Under the pieces are notes generated by a model, which was not told where the DNA came from, made no database searches, and saw only the letters and a program-made list of their open reading frames with translations. Below, piece by piece: positions 1 to 5,473 of a DNA stretch of 18,338 nt. Origin of the DNA: Oscillospiraceae bacterium (lineage in GTDB: Bacteria; Bacillota; Clostridia; Oscillospirales; Oscillospiraceae); NCBI GenBank assembly GCA_020025615.1, contig JAHHRT010000020.1:1-18338 (forward strand). Reading direction: 5' to 3'. The position numbers were made by a program, and so were the translations under genes. How positions within the stretch are numbered: position 1 is the stretch's first letter; every line of letters begins with the position of its first letter.

Positions 1-355
1 CAGCGCCTTCCTCTCGAATGGCGTTCTGAATGTCGCAGCAGCAACCTGCCAGCTGGGTCTGGATTGCCCGACCTTCGCCCATGACGCTGTTGTTGAGCGC
101 GTAGAAGCCCTGACACAGGCCGTCGCTGATGTTGTTGATCTGGCCGGAGAGGGCATTGAAATGCTGGTTGGACAGGATTTCGTAGGAAACTGCATCCTGA
201 CGATTACCGCCGAAACCGCCGCCGCCGAAGCCGCCAAAACCAAACAGGAACAGGACAACCAGCCAAATCAGGCCGTCGCCGCCGCCGAAGCCATTCATGC
301 CGTTGTTGCCATCAACTGCTGCACGAATGTCGGAAAGGGAATAGTTATCCATCAT
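1..355 (-). CDS. Glycine-rich membrane-segment phage protein, C-terminus cut by window edge
   Basis: An open frame starts at two adjacent ATGs (355 and 352) behind an AAAGGAAG ribosome binding site and runs off the left edge, giving at least 118 residues. It begins with a short polar stretch (MMDNYSLSDIRAAV), followed near residues 25-50 by a hydrophobic, very glycine/phenylalanine-rich segment (LIWLVVLFLFGFGGFGGGG) that could span a membrane or be a flexible amyloid-like linker. The visible C-terminal part is polar, rich in Asn/Gln/Ser, and carries a Cys-Cys-Cys run followed by DIQNAI. From memory this resembles a common uncharacterised family of about 200-250 aa in gut Firmicutes phages that is rich in Cys, Asn and Gln. 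Function is unknown. It is the third gene after the terminator at 1032-1073 and probably belongs with the two Gln/Pro-rich genes upstream. Confidence 0.75.
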   Translation of the reverse strand, partial: MMDNYSLSDIRAAVDGNNGMNGFGGGDGLIWLVVLFLFGFGGFGGGGFGGNRQDAVSYEILSNQHFNALSGQINNISDGLCQGFYALNNSVMGEGRAIQTQLAGCCCDIQNAIREEGA

Positions 356-401
356 CACTTTACTTCCTTTCTAAAAATTTTTATAGATATCGCCAAAGGC
401 G

Positions 402-641
402 TTATCTGCGGAACATGGAAAGCATGGACTGGGCCTGTTGCAGAAGGCTGTCACGTTGCTGTGCTGTCATTCGCCCGGACTGCACAAGCTGCTCTACCAT
501 CTGGTGAGGGTCACGGCCCGTCAGAGACTGCCGAAACTGCTGGAACTGCTGAATTATAGCCATAGGGTTATTCGGCTGCTGTGGAGCCGCCTGCGGGCTG
601 CTGGGCTGTCTGCTGAGCTGCTGCAACATCGGGTTTGCCAT
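402..641 (-). CDS. Small Gln-rich helical protein of unknown function
   Basis: A 79-aa protein whose ATG at 641 follows GGAGGCGG at a good distance. The first 25 residues are a Pro/Gln/Ser-rich disordered tail; the rest is predicted amphipathic helix with repeated Gln and Phe (AIIQQFQQFRQSL), a GRDPHQMVEQLVQSG segment resembling a helix-turn-helix spacing, and a basic end (MLSMFRR). I recall similar small proteins in gut Clostridia phages, always annotated as hypothetical. Its first 74 bases overlap the 3' end of the upstream 143-aa gene in a different frame, so the two are translationally linked. A structural or DNA/particle-associated accessory role is possible but nothing in the sequence proves it. 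Confidence 0.75.
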   Translation of the reverse strand: MANPMLQQLSRQPSSPQAAPQQPNNPMAIIQQFQQFRQSLTGRDPHQMVEQLVQSGRMTAQQRDSLLQQAQSMLSMFRR

Positions 642-999
642 AAATGACCGCCTCCAATCTGCTCAATCTATTTTCGATGTCAGAGTTTGCCTGCTGAGCT
701 TGCGCGGGCTGTGTCTGCTGATACGGTGTAATGCTGTAAGGTGTCAGAGTGGGGTACCCTGCACCGTCGGTCTGGGCTAGCCAGATGATTGGTGCGGTAT
801 CATCCAGGAGTAAGCAACGGCTGTTAGGGGCCATCCTGAACGCTCTGGCGCCCGGCTCGCCGTGAACTTGAATAATGTCATAACTTTGGGGGGCCTGAAT
901 TTGTGGCTGCTGTAAGGCTGCCAGACGGGCTGAGTAGGGGTCCATATATCCGTTGGGGTATGTCTGCATTCCAGATGTAGGGTACTGATTTCCAAACAT
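568..999 (-). CDS. Pro/Gln-rich protein of unknown function, C-terminal coiled coil
   Basis: A 143-aa protein. The ATG at 999 is chosen because AAGGCGGTG lies just upstream; the frame stays open further upstream but that would run into the terminator hairpin at 1032-1073. Residues 1-35 are Tyr/Pro/Gly-rich and look disordered. A compact middle (about 40-85) contains IIQVHGEPGARAF and CLLLDD, reminiscent of a small beta-domain, then TDGAGYPTLTPY. Near residues 105-122 a short helix (SDIENRLSRLEAVIYGKPD) has coiled-coil heptads and could oligomerise; the tail is Ala/Gln-rich. It is the first gene beyond the terminator of the lysis operon, and no convincing promoter is visible in the roughly 30 bases between them, so it may depend on read-through. 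The family is familiar from Clostridia phages but unassigned. Confidence 0.8.
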   Translation of the reverse strand: MFGNQYPTSGMQTYPNGYMDPYSARLAALQQPQIQAPQSYDIIQVHGEPGARAFRMAPNSRCLLLDDTAPIIWLAQTDGAGYPTLTPYSITPYQQTQPAQAQQANSDIENRLSRLEAVIYGKPDVAAAQQTAQQPAGGSTAAE

Positions 1000-1031
1000 A
1001 GAAGCACCGCCTTTCTTTGCCCCTATAGTAC

Positions 1032-1073
1032 AAAAAATCCCGGCCACCTACAATCAAGTAGATGGCCGGGATT
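1032..1073 (-). terminator. Rho-independent terminator of the lysis/late operon
   Basis: Bases 1036-1046 and 1063-1073 are perfect inverted complements (AATCCCGGCCA/TGGCCGGGATT), followed inward by one mismatch and a further 4-bp stem (1048-1051 with 1058-1061) around a 6-nt loop. On the minus strand the hairpin is followed by six T residues (1037-1032), the standard form of an intrinsic terminator. It lies 15 bases after the stop codon of the sigma-region-4-like gene and marks the end of the lysis transcription unit. On the plus strand the downstream sequence is a weaker T tract, so one-way action is more likely. Confidence 0.9.
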
Positions 1074-1087
1074 CGGCTTGTTTTTGT

Positions 1088-1294
1088 TCACTTAATGTGC
1101 CGGAACAGACGGGCCTGGGATTTGTATACGATGGCCTTCACCCGCTGGGTGCTGAGGTCGAACTCCTCCGCCAAAGGTTCAAAACAGATCCCATCCAACA
1201 GCCGGCGCTTCAGAATGGCCCGGTCTCGCTCGGAGAAAATCCACTGGTCGATCAGCTCCTCCCACTGCGCCCGGGAAAGGTCGTAGTCGTCCAC
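1088..1294 (-). CDS. Sigma-70 region 4-like helix-turn-helix protein
   Basis: A small protein of 68 residues if the GTG at 1294 is used (AGAGGTGAG lies about five bases upstream), or 71 residues from GTG 1303, which overlaps the preceding stop as GTGA. I prefer 1294 because of the ribosome binding site spacing. Residues about 20-66 read as a sigma region 4 fold: FSERDRAILKRRLLDG (helix entry), then LAEEFDLSTQRVKAIVYKSQ, where 'LAEEFDLSTQRVK' is the helix-turn-helix with a serine at the turn, and a basic end. No region 2 is present, so it is not a complete sigma factor. Likely role is DNA binding or modulation of host RNA polymerase, for example in late transcription. It is the last gene before the terminator at 1032-1073. 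Confidence 0.8.
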   Translation of the reverse strand: MDDYDLSRAQWEELIDQWIFSERDRAILKRRLLDGICFEPLAEEFDLSTQRVKAIVYKSQARLFRHIK

Positions 1295-1299
1295 CGGCC

Positions 1300-1416
1300 T
1301 CACCTCTTTTTCTTTCGCTTCGGAATTTTAACCTTACCGGTCCCGTGGCAGATGTTGCACCGCATTTCTCCGGAGCCCACCTTCTTTTTACGGATCTTGA
1401 CTGTCTGCTTCGCCAT
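1300..1416 (-). CDS. 38-aa basic protein with CxxCxGxG zinc motif
   Basis: ATG at 1416, stop TGA at 1302-1300, giving 38 residues. The N-terminus is strongly basic (MAKQTVKIRKKKVGSGEM), the centre is CNICHGTGKVK, a CxxCxGxG element identical in pattern to one repeat of the DnaJ zinc domain, and the tail is IPKRKKKR. With only one pair of cysteines a monomer cannot make a complete four-cysteine site, so dimerisation or a partner would be needed. The ribosome binding site is poor (GGTGAT), and the ATG lies within the coding-like 3' extension of the upstream membrane-protein gene, which suggests translational coupling. It overlaps the GTG 1303 start of the next gene. I recall the same small protein in other Clostridia phages. 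RNA or DNA binding is a guess from charge. Confidence 0.75.
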   Translation of the reverse strand: MAKQTVKIRKKKVGSGEMRCNICHGTGKVKIPKRKKKR

Positions 1417-1492
1417 TGAAAATATCACCGTCATTTCCGATAAAGTTATTATAGCCGTCGTCGTTCTCCTGGGTGATCTTGATGTCCTCGAA
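1388..1492 (-). pseudogene. In-frame continuation of the 59-aa membrane protein beyond an amber codon
   Basis: Directly after the TAG at 1495-1493 the same frame stays open for 34 codons to TAA at 1390-1388. The peptide begins FEDIKITQEN and continues DDGYNNFIGNDGDIFNGEA, an acidic, hydrophilic tail. Joined to the upstream 59 residues through one amino acid it would give a 94-aa single-pass membrane protein. TAG differs by one C-to-T change from CAG (Gln), and my recollection of related phage proteins is a 'YESQFE' junction at exactly this place. I read this as a nonsense mutation that truncates the protein, with read-through as the alternative. It has no start codon of its own in a useful position. 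Confidence 0.55.
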
Positions 1493-1672
1493 CTAAGATT
1501 CGTAGTAGATCCACGCGCAGTTGGAACCGACCAGCAGAACGATCAGCAGGAGAATGACCACCCACAGCCGCTTCTGGGTCCGCTCAGCCCGGGCCATATC
1601 AGACTCATGCACGATATAGGGCACAGTCTGCGGTGCCCGGTGAGCCTTGCAATCTTCGCAATTTACACCCAT
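1493..1672 (-). CDS. Small single-pass membrane protein with CxxC motif, probably truncated
   Basis: A 59-aa product from ATG 1672, preceded by GGGAGGTAAATCT; the frame is open further upstream but lacks a comparable start signal and would overlap the previous gene. Residues 5-8 are CEDC (a CxxC pair), followed by HRAPQTVPYIVHESD, a basic/acidic linker (RAERTQKRL) and a strong transmembrane segment at about 36-57 (WVVILLLIVLLVGSNCAWI). The basic linker before the membrane segment predicts an N-in orientation. The protein stops at TAG immediately after YYES, while the same frame continues with a coding-like acidic tail (see 1388-1492). It sits with the holin and XhlA-like genes, so a lysis-related role, for instance spanin-like or holin-modulating, is possible but unproven. 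Confidence 0.75.
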   Translation of the reverse strand: MGVNCEDCKAHRAPQTVPYIVHESDMARAERTQKRLWVVILLLIVLLVGSNCAWIYYES

Positions 1673-1676
1673 AGAT

Positions 1677-1919
1677 TTACCTCCCGAAAAGATATTTGAT
1701 GCACACACCCACGACGGGGATCGCAATCGTGGTAAGAATGCCGATGAGAATATCCAGCTTCGTGTTCCCCTTCGCAACCGTCAGCTCCAGCTGGTGGTGC
1801 TTATCTTCGGACAGACCCGAAATCTCGTCGCAGTCCTCGATTTTACGGTATCGGGCGTCGTTCCGGTCGTCGAAATGCTGATCCCAGAAAATCACCTCAT
1901 CTTGAGGAATATCACGCAT
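1677..1919 (-). CDS. XhlA-like haemolysin/holin-accessory membrane protein
   Basis: An 80-aa protein; ATG 1919 overlaps the TAA stop of the holin gene by one base (TAATG), with GGAGG upstream. The N-terminal 50 residues are charged and helical (FWDQHFDDRNDARYRKIED... KHHQLELTVAKGN), and the C-terminus is one membrane segment at about 56-77 (LDILIGILTTIAIPVVGVCI) ending in a basic KYLFGR. This layout, a short cytoplasmic coiled helix followed by a C-terminal membrane anchor in about 80 residues, matches the XhlA family of Bacillus PBSX, which acts with a holin and lysin in host lysis. The assignment rests on topology and position, not on conserved residues, and a second holin is the main alternative. 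Confidence 0.7.
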   Translation of the reverse strand: MRDIPQDEVIFWDQHFDDRNDARYRKIEDCDEISGLSEDKHHQLELTVAKGNTKLDILIGILTTIAIPVVGVCIKYLFGR

Positions 1920-2110
1920 TAGGCCGCCTCCTTTTTCTTTTCAATCTGGGTGCCGAAGTAGAAGGCGGTCACCATCATGTAGATGGTAACAAAGTCCTTA
2001 GACGCCACCAGAGTCTTGCAGGCCAGGTAGCAGAAGACCCCGGTGAGCATGAGGGTCATCAGGCTTTTGATTTTCAGAAGATTTACCAGCGCTTTTTCCA
2101 GCTCTTTCAT
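1919..2110 (-). CDS. Small holin-like protein
   Basis: A 63-aa protein starting at ATG 2110 behind GGAGGTACC. It begins with a charged helix (MKELEKALVNLLKIKS), has two hydrophobic segments (about 16-35, LMTLMLTGVFCYLACKTL, and about 40-54, FVTIYMMVTAFYFG) and ends in a charged tail (TQIEKKKEAA). Two membrane spans, tiny size and a charged C-terminus are typical of class II holins, which permeabilise the membrane so that the endolysin can reach the cell wall. It lies just downstream of the lysin gene and of the promoter at 2141-2169, and is followed by the XhlA-like gene. It is the best holin candidate in the window, though I cannot place it in a named family. Confidence 0.75.
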   Translation of the reverse strand: MKELEKALVNLLKIKSLMTLMLTGVFCYLACKTLVASKDFVTIYMMVTAFYFGTQIEKKKEAA

Positions 2111-2140
2111 ATAGGTACCTCCGTAGATATTGGTATACTT

Positions 2141-2169
2141 ATCTTACCCCCGCCGGGCGGGGTTGTCAA
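2141..2169 (-). promoter_or_regulatory. Sigma-A-type promoter for the lysis/regulator operon, with palindromic spacer
   Basis: On the minus strand a perfect -35 (TTGACA, 2169-2164) is followed after exactly 17 bases by TAAGAT (2146-2141; 4 of 6 matches to TATAAT). It lies between the lysin stop (2180) and the holin start (2110), so transcripts would begin near 2134 and cover holin through the sigma-like gene. The spacer is occupied by a G+C palindrome, CCCCGCC-C-GGCGGGG (2162-2148), which could be an operator or could stiffen the promoter. There is no T tract after the palindrome, so I do not read it as a terminator. Confidence 0.7.
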
Positions 2170-2179
2170 ATAAAAATCC

Positions 2180-2827
2180 TTACCGGCGGTCCCATCTGCC
2201 CTTCACGGGGCGGTCGTCGATATGCACGCCCCAGGGGTAGACTCCCAGGCCGCCGGAGTCGCCCAGCAGCCGGTCACAGAAGTTATACAGATCCTGGTGG
2301 TTTACCCCGTCCAGGTGAAAGTCCATGGCCATGCCGTACATATGCTTAGAGGTGGCTGCCCCGCTTTCGTGGGCGTTCCACTGGGGACACCGCAGACCGG
2401 AGTGAGGCTGAATCCTCCTCTGAAAGTGCTCCCCGATCTGCTCCAGCAGATCAAGGGTTTTCTTGTGAGGCTCAGCGGGCCAGCCGTCGCAGAACTGCCC
2501 GCCGCACCGGCACTTAAAGTCATCGATGCTCACCCACTTGTAGCCGCTGGGATTCCGGGGAGGCTCCGCGGGCTTCGAAGCGACCTGGGGCGGCTCATTG
2601 GCGCCAACGACTTCCCGAAGGGCCTTCTCCGTTGCGGGGCCCCAGGTGCCATCCGTTGCCAGCATAGCGCCGCCGGGGCGCTTCTGGTGGGCTAGTTGGA
2701 AGTTGTAGATGGCCTGCCGGGTTGCAGGCCCACCGATTCCCTCGATAGAGGGGGTTCCGTCCTTCCTCATGAGCTTGTAATACCCCAGAGCATAAAGATG
2801 GGCCTGCTGCTGGGAAATGTTCATCAT
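2180..2827 (-). CDS. Endolysin: peptidoglycan-binding domain plus M15 metallopeptidase
   Basis: A 215-aa enzyme from ATG 2827, with GGAGG nine bases upstream. Residues about 5-75 form a PG_binding_1-type repeat (LYALGYYK ... GIGGPATRQAIYNFQ ... DGTWGPATEKALREVV) that would hold peptidoglycan. A Pro-rich linker (78-95) leads to a peptidase M15 domain of the M15_3 type: CRCGGQFC (C106, C108, C113), SGLRC (143-147), the zinc-site motif SKHMYGMAMD with H162 and D169, and WGVHID with H202 as the third ligand. All expected zinc ligands are present, so it should cleave the peptide part of the cell wall (D,D- or L,D-specific). There is no signal peptide, so export must depend on the holin genes just downstream. 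It overlaps the XkdX gene by four bases. Confidence 0.92.
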   Translation of the reverse strand: MMNISQQQAHLYALGYYKLMRKDGTPSIEGIGGPATRQAIYNFQLAHQKRPGGAMLATDGTWGPATEKALREVVGANEPPQVASKPAEPPRNPSGYKWVSIDDFKCRCGGQFCDGWPAEPHKKTLDLLEQIGEHFQRRIQPHSGLRCPQWNAHESGAATSKHMYGMAMDFHLDGVNHQDLYNFCDRLLGDSGGLGVYPWGVHIDDRPVKGRWDRR

Positions 2828-2958
2828 TTCTTATCGCCTCCGATGATTTCATTTGCCTGTTCCTGGGTCAGTACGTTCATCGTTACAGCCACCTGAACCA
2901 TCTGAGCTGTCCATATGTTGTGGTCGTACCAAGACTTGATGTTTTCAAAATTAAGCAT
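2824..2958 (-). CDS. XkdX family small protein
   Basis: A 44-aa gene starting at ATG 2958, eight bases inside the end of the preceding gene, and ending at TGA 2826-2824, overlapping the lysin start. The pattern fits the XkdX family: a Trp-Tyr near the start (IKSWYDHNIWTAQMVQVAV), then a hydrophobic helix, LTQEQANEI and IIGG. XkdX proteins are tiny, of unknown function, and nearly always lie between the receptor-binding/fibre genes and the lysis genes in Firmicutes phages, exactly as here. The ribosome binding site is GGAGG about eight bases upstream. Too short to be found by length alone; the family pattern and gene packing support it. Confidence 0.85.
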   Translation of the reverse strand: MLNFENIKSWYDHNIWTAQMVQVAVTMNVLTQEQANEIIGGDKK

Positions 2959-3346
2959 TTCCAAACACCTCCGTGTGTCCCACGACCATGGCTAGGTATG
3001 CAAGCTGTCCTTTCAGCGTTTCCACCTCAGACGGCTTGTTTCTCTCTTCCAGCTCCTGGGGGGTGTAAGCGATATAGCGCTGTACGTCTTCGTATTCGTC
3101 CCAGGCGTCCTGGGCCTCCTGCCCAGGGACGTCAACAACACGAACTACTTCACGGCCAAATTCAGTACCGTTCTTATAGAAAATCTTGGGTTTTCCATGT
3201 TCATCTATTGCAACATCACGATGCCACTGCTCCTTAATTGCAGGAACAGCATCATGATGAGCAATAAACAACTGATCAAAAATAAGATAGCCCTTTTCCA
3301 GATCAGGATTCTTGATTTCCTGTCCATTCTCGTTGATAATTCTCAT
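2951..3346 (-). CDS. 131-aa protein between fibre and XkdX genes
   Basis: I start this gene at ATG 3346 because it overlaps the stop of the fibre gene as ATGA and has GGGAGAG about six bases upstream; a TTG at 3361 in the same frame has no ribosome binding site. The 131 residues have an N-terminal part with mixed charge, then VVRVVDVPGQEAQDAWDEYE, a Tyr/Pro stretch (YIAYTPQELEERNKPSEVE) and a C-terminal hydrophobic helix (LKGQLAYLAMVV). I recall similar proteins placed just before XkdX in other Firmicutes phages, with no assigned function; a fibre chaperone or adsorption-apparatus accessory is a reasonable guess. Base composition is low in G+C (46 of 120 bases in 3241-3360) compared with the tail genes, like the adjoining fibre end. 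Confidence 0.8.
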   Translation of the reverse strand: MRIINENGQEIKNPDLEKGYLIFDQLFIAHHDAVPAIKEQWHRDVAIDEHGKPKIFYKNGTEFGREVVRVVDVPGQEAQDAWDEYEDVQRYIAYTPQELEERNKPSEVETLKGQLAYLAMVVGHTEVFGNA

Positions 3347-4452
3347 GCTATTCTCTCCCAAATGTAGTATGCCTTGTAAGGCGACATATTGTTATGCGCC
3401 TTGCCTCCTCCGATTGACTTGAAAGTTGGTGAAACTCTGCTCCACCCTTTGGCAGTCTCAGCGTCCTGAAAATGGTAGCCATGAGATTCCTGCCAGCGCA
3501 GGCAGTACATTTCTGTACTGATACTGGGGGTATGCGAAGGAATCTCATCAACTTTTAAGGTGTGTGTTGATTCGCCACCAGTGCTTCCTACAGGATACTT
3601 GCTGGATGCACCTAGGATAAAGATACCCTCTTGTCTTTCCCACGTGCCACCAAAGCGTTCGGCGGGGGATGTAGGATTTTTAGAAATCCACAAGGAACCG
3701 ACAGGATGATTTTCATCAAGGTTCCATTTATTTGGGACTATATTACCAGAAGCGTCTGGGGCATATCCTGCAAACTTCCGGACAGTTCCGAGAACGTCAA
3801 GGAGGCTCTTTGCCAGCTTCTCCTTCGTAACGGAGCCGTCGGGGAGCGCGCCGGAGGCGGTCTGATCGATCTGGCTTTTAAGCAAATTCAGCAGATCGGT
3901 AAACTGGGCCTGGATGACCTCGGTGGGAATCTTTTCAGAGTAAGTCACAAGGCCGCAGACAGCAGGGTCCAACCGTTCATCCGTGATGTCCGCGGAGGTG
4001 ATCTTCAGGGCACCGGCGTTCACCCTGACCTGAGCTAGAGAGATCTGCCGGGTGGTGGAGTTGTTTGTAAGGGCGGGGGGCTGGGGATTGCTGGAGTTTG
4101 CGCCCTTCAGTATCATCAAATACGGGTGCTGGGTGTAATCAGCGGTTTCCCAGCTTACCACCACCCGATCAATCCGAGAAAGTGTACCATCAGCTGCGCT
4201 AATGGCAAGCTCGGCAGGAGCTCCAGTTGATTTCATAGCGTCCACCCACCAGGCGCAGCCGTTGCCTTCTCCATTTGCAATCCAGCCGTATCCGTCAGAA
4301 ATCCGCACGGCCATCTGGTTCTGCTTTGCAGTTACTGCCGCAGAGTCTGCCAGAGAGAAAACGCCGGAGGTTCTTCCGTGCAGGAACTTCATGAGCTGCT
4401 CTGCTCCAACGAACTCGTCCCGGTTGTTGGGATAGTTTTTAATCTCAATCAT
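3343..4452 (-). CDS. Tail fibre / receptor-binding protein with Gp10-type C-terminal domain
   Basis: A 369-aa protein, ATG 4452, overlapping the Tal gene by eight bases. Residues 1-165 form an attachment region with IEIKNYPNNRDEFVGAEQL, a Trp-rich patch (CAWWVD) and a beta-structured part ending DITDERLDPAVCGLVTYSE. Residues 175-225 are a helical stalk (AQFTDLLNLLKSQIDQ) with GSVTKEKLA, common in trimeric fibres. From about 248 the C-terminus is a collar/baseplate domain: HPVGSLWISKNPTSPAERFGG, TWERQEGIFILGAS, GGESTHTL and HNNMSPYKAYYIW. This is known from baseplate proteins of Gram-positive phages and probably makes the receptor tip. The last third of the gene is noticeably lower in G+C than the first part, suggesting exchange of the tip domain. 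Confidence 0.88.
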   Translation of the reverse strand: MIEIKNYPNNRDEFVGAEQLMKFLHGRTSGVFSLADSAAVTAKQNQMAVRISDGYGWIANGEGNGCAWWVDAMKSTGAPAELAISAADGTLSRIDRVVVSWETADYTQHPYLMILKGANSSNPQPPALTNNSTTRQISLAQVRVNAGALKITSADITDERLDPAVCGLVTYSEKIPTEVIQAQFTDLLNLLKSQIDQTASGALPDGSVTKEKLAKSLLDVLGTVRKFAGYAPDASGNIVPNKWNLDENHPVGSLWISKNPTSPAERFGGTWERQEGIFILGASSKYPVGSTGGESTHTLKVDEIPSHTPSISTEMYCLRWQESHGYHFQDAETAKGWSRVSPTFKSIGGGKAHNNMSPYKAYYIWERIA

Positions 4453-5473
4453 TGAGTATCAATCCTCCAATTGATTTTAGGGTGGGCGTGCCGAGGATGA
4501 TCTCGGTGCGCGGTCCTGTCTTATCCATGATATACTTCACTCCGGAAACCCGGGCAGTGAACGAGACGCCGAAGCGAATGGAGACACAGGCGACAACATC
4601 CCCGATATTGTATTTATCCCCCAGCTCTTCAGGCTCGATCACAACAGAAAAATTCAGCCGGTGGATATTTCGGGCCAGCTCCAGAGCGGCTTCGGACTTC
4701 GCCCGCTGCCGAACGGCGTCGGCGGATTCATCATAGCCCTGAATGATTCTCCGCGTGGACCAGATCTCTCTCCGGTCGTCTCCGGTAGCAGATCCGACGG
4801 AGATAATTTCCGTGTGGTCATCTTTAAACTCGGTCGTGATATAGGCGACATTTTTCCAGTCGCTCACGTCGTCGTTTATAATCAGACTCCTTGCAGTTCC
4901 CTGTTCATCCGAAAAGACCACGGCGTGAATCCCTTCGGTGCGATCTACCCCTTGATAGATCTCATAGACGATCTCGTTCTTCTCGTCATCCCAAACCGCG
5001 CGGCGACCCAGCCCGGCCTCGTGAAGAGCAGAAGACGTTTGGCGCTGCAGCTGTCCTTCCGCCATTATAGCACCCTCTGCGGTCTCGGGCAAGCCCTTTA
5101 TCGGCGCCGTTCGAATGCCTGTCAGCCCCCGGAGATTGTTGTTTATCGCCCGATACACGTCGGCTTCCACATTGTTGACGGGTACCTTCTTCAGAAGCGC
5201 CCGCCGGTCCAGCTTCTGCTCAGCAGTGTAGCCATAGGCGATGATTTGATTGTTTTCGGTGTCGGTCTTCACGTTCTGGATGATGTATACGAACTTCGTT
5301 TCAGTGTCATACACCGTACATTCGTTGTTCAGGGCCTGAATGTTGTAATCGGTGATCGGGACATAAATAACAAGTTTACCGACCCGATCGTAATACCCAG
5401 ACAGCATGACGCTGACCGCGTGGCTTATCTCGTACCGGGTGTGAAAGTCTTTAGGATAGATTTCCAGGCTCAC
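4445..5473 (-). CDS. Tail-tip hub protein (Tal / ReqiPepy6 Gp37-like)
   Basis: A 342-aa protein starting at GTG 5473, which overlaps the Dit stop as GTGA and follows GGGGGTGAC. The sequence has the features of the Siphovirus ReqiPepy6 Gp37-like family: an early beta-rich domain with DFHTRYEISHAVSVMLSGYY, 'YIIQNVKTDTENNQIIAYG' and a repeated charged hub region, a middle with AVWDDEKNEIVYEIYQG, and a C-terminal beta-domain (YNIGDVVACVSIRFG, KTGPRTEIILGTPTLKSIG). Such proteins form the trimeric hub closing the tail tube and join Dit to the fibre. No peptidase motif is visible, so this copy appears to be structural only. It lies between Dit and the fibre gene, the standard place for Tal. Confidence 0.87.
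   Translation of the reverse strand: MSLEIYPKDFHTRYEISHAVSVMLSGYYDRVGKLVIYVPITDYNIQALNNECTVYDTETKFVYIIQNVKTDTENNQIIAYGYTAEQKLDRRALLKKVPVNNVEADVYRAINNNLRGLTGIRTAPIKGLPETAEGAIMAEGQLQRQTSSALHEAGLGRRAVWDDEKNEIVYEIYQGVDRTEGIHAVVFSDEQGTARSLIINDDVSDWKNVAYITTEFKDDHTEIISVGSATGDDRREIWSTRRIIQGYDESADAVRQRAKSEAALELARNIHRLNFSVVIEPEELGDKYNIGDVVACVSIRFGVSFTARVSGVKYIMDKTGPRTEIILGTPTLKSIGGLILND

Noticed and set aside
387..405. Small hairpin CGCC-AAA-GGCG with a later T tract as a terminator between the 79-aa gene and the left-edge gene
   Set aside because: The stem is short, has a mismatch when extended, and the T tract begins about ten bases too late on the minus strand.
1000..1031. A promoter for the 143-aa gene (TACTAT near 1029)
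   Set aside because: Only 4 of 6 bases match a -10 element and no -35 occurs at the right distance; the upstream bases belong to the terminator hairpin.
2148..2162. The G+C palindrome after the lysin gene as a terminator
   Set aside because: It is not followed by T residues on either strand and fits exactly between good -35 and -10 hexamers.
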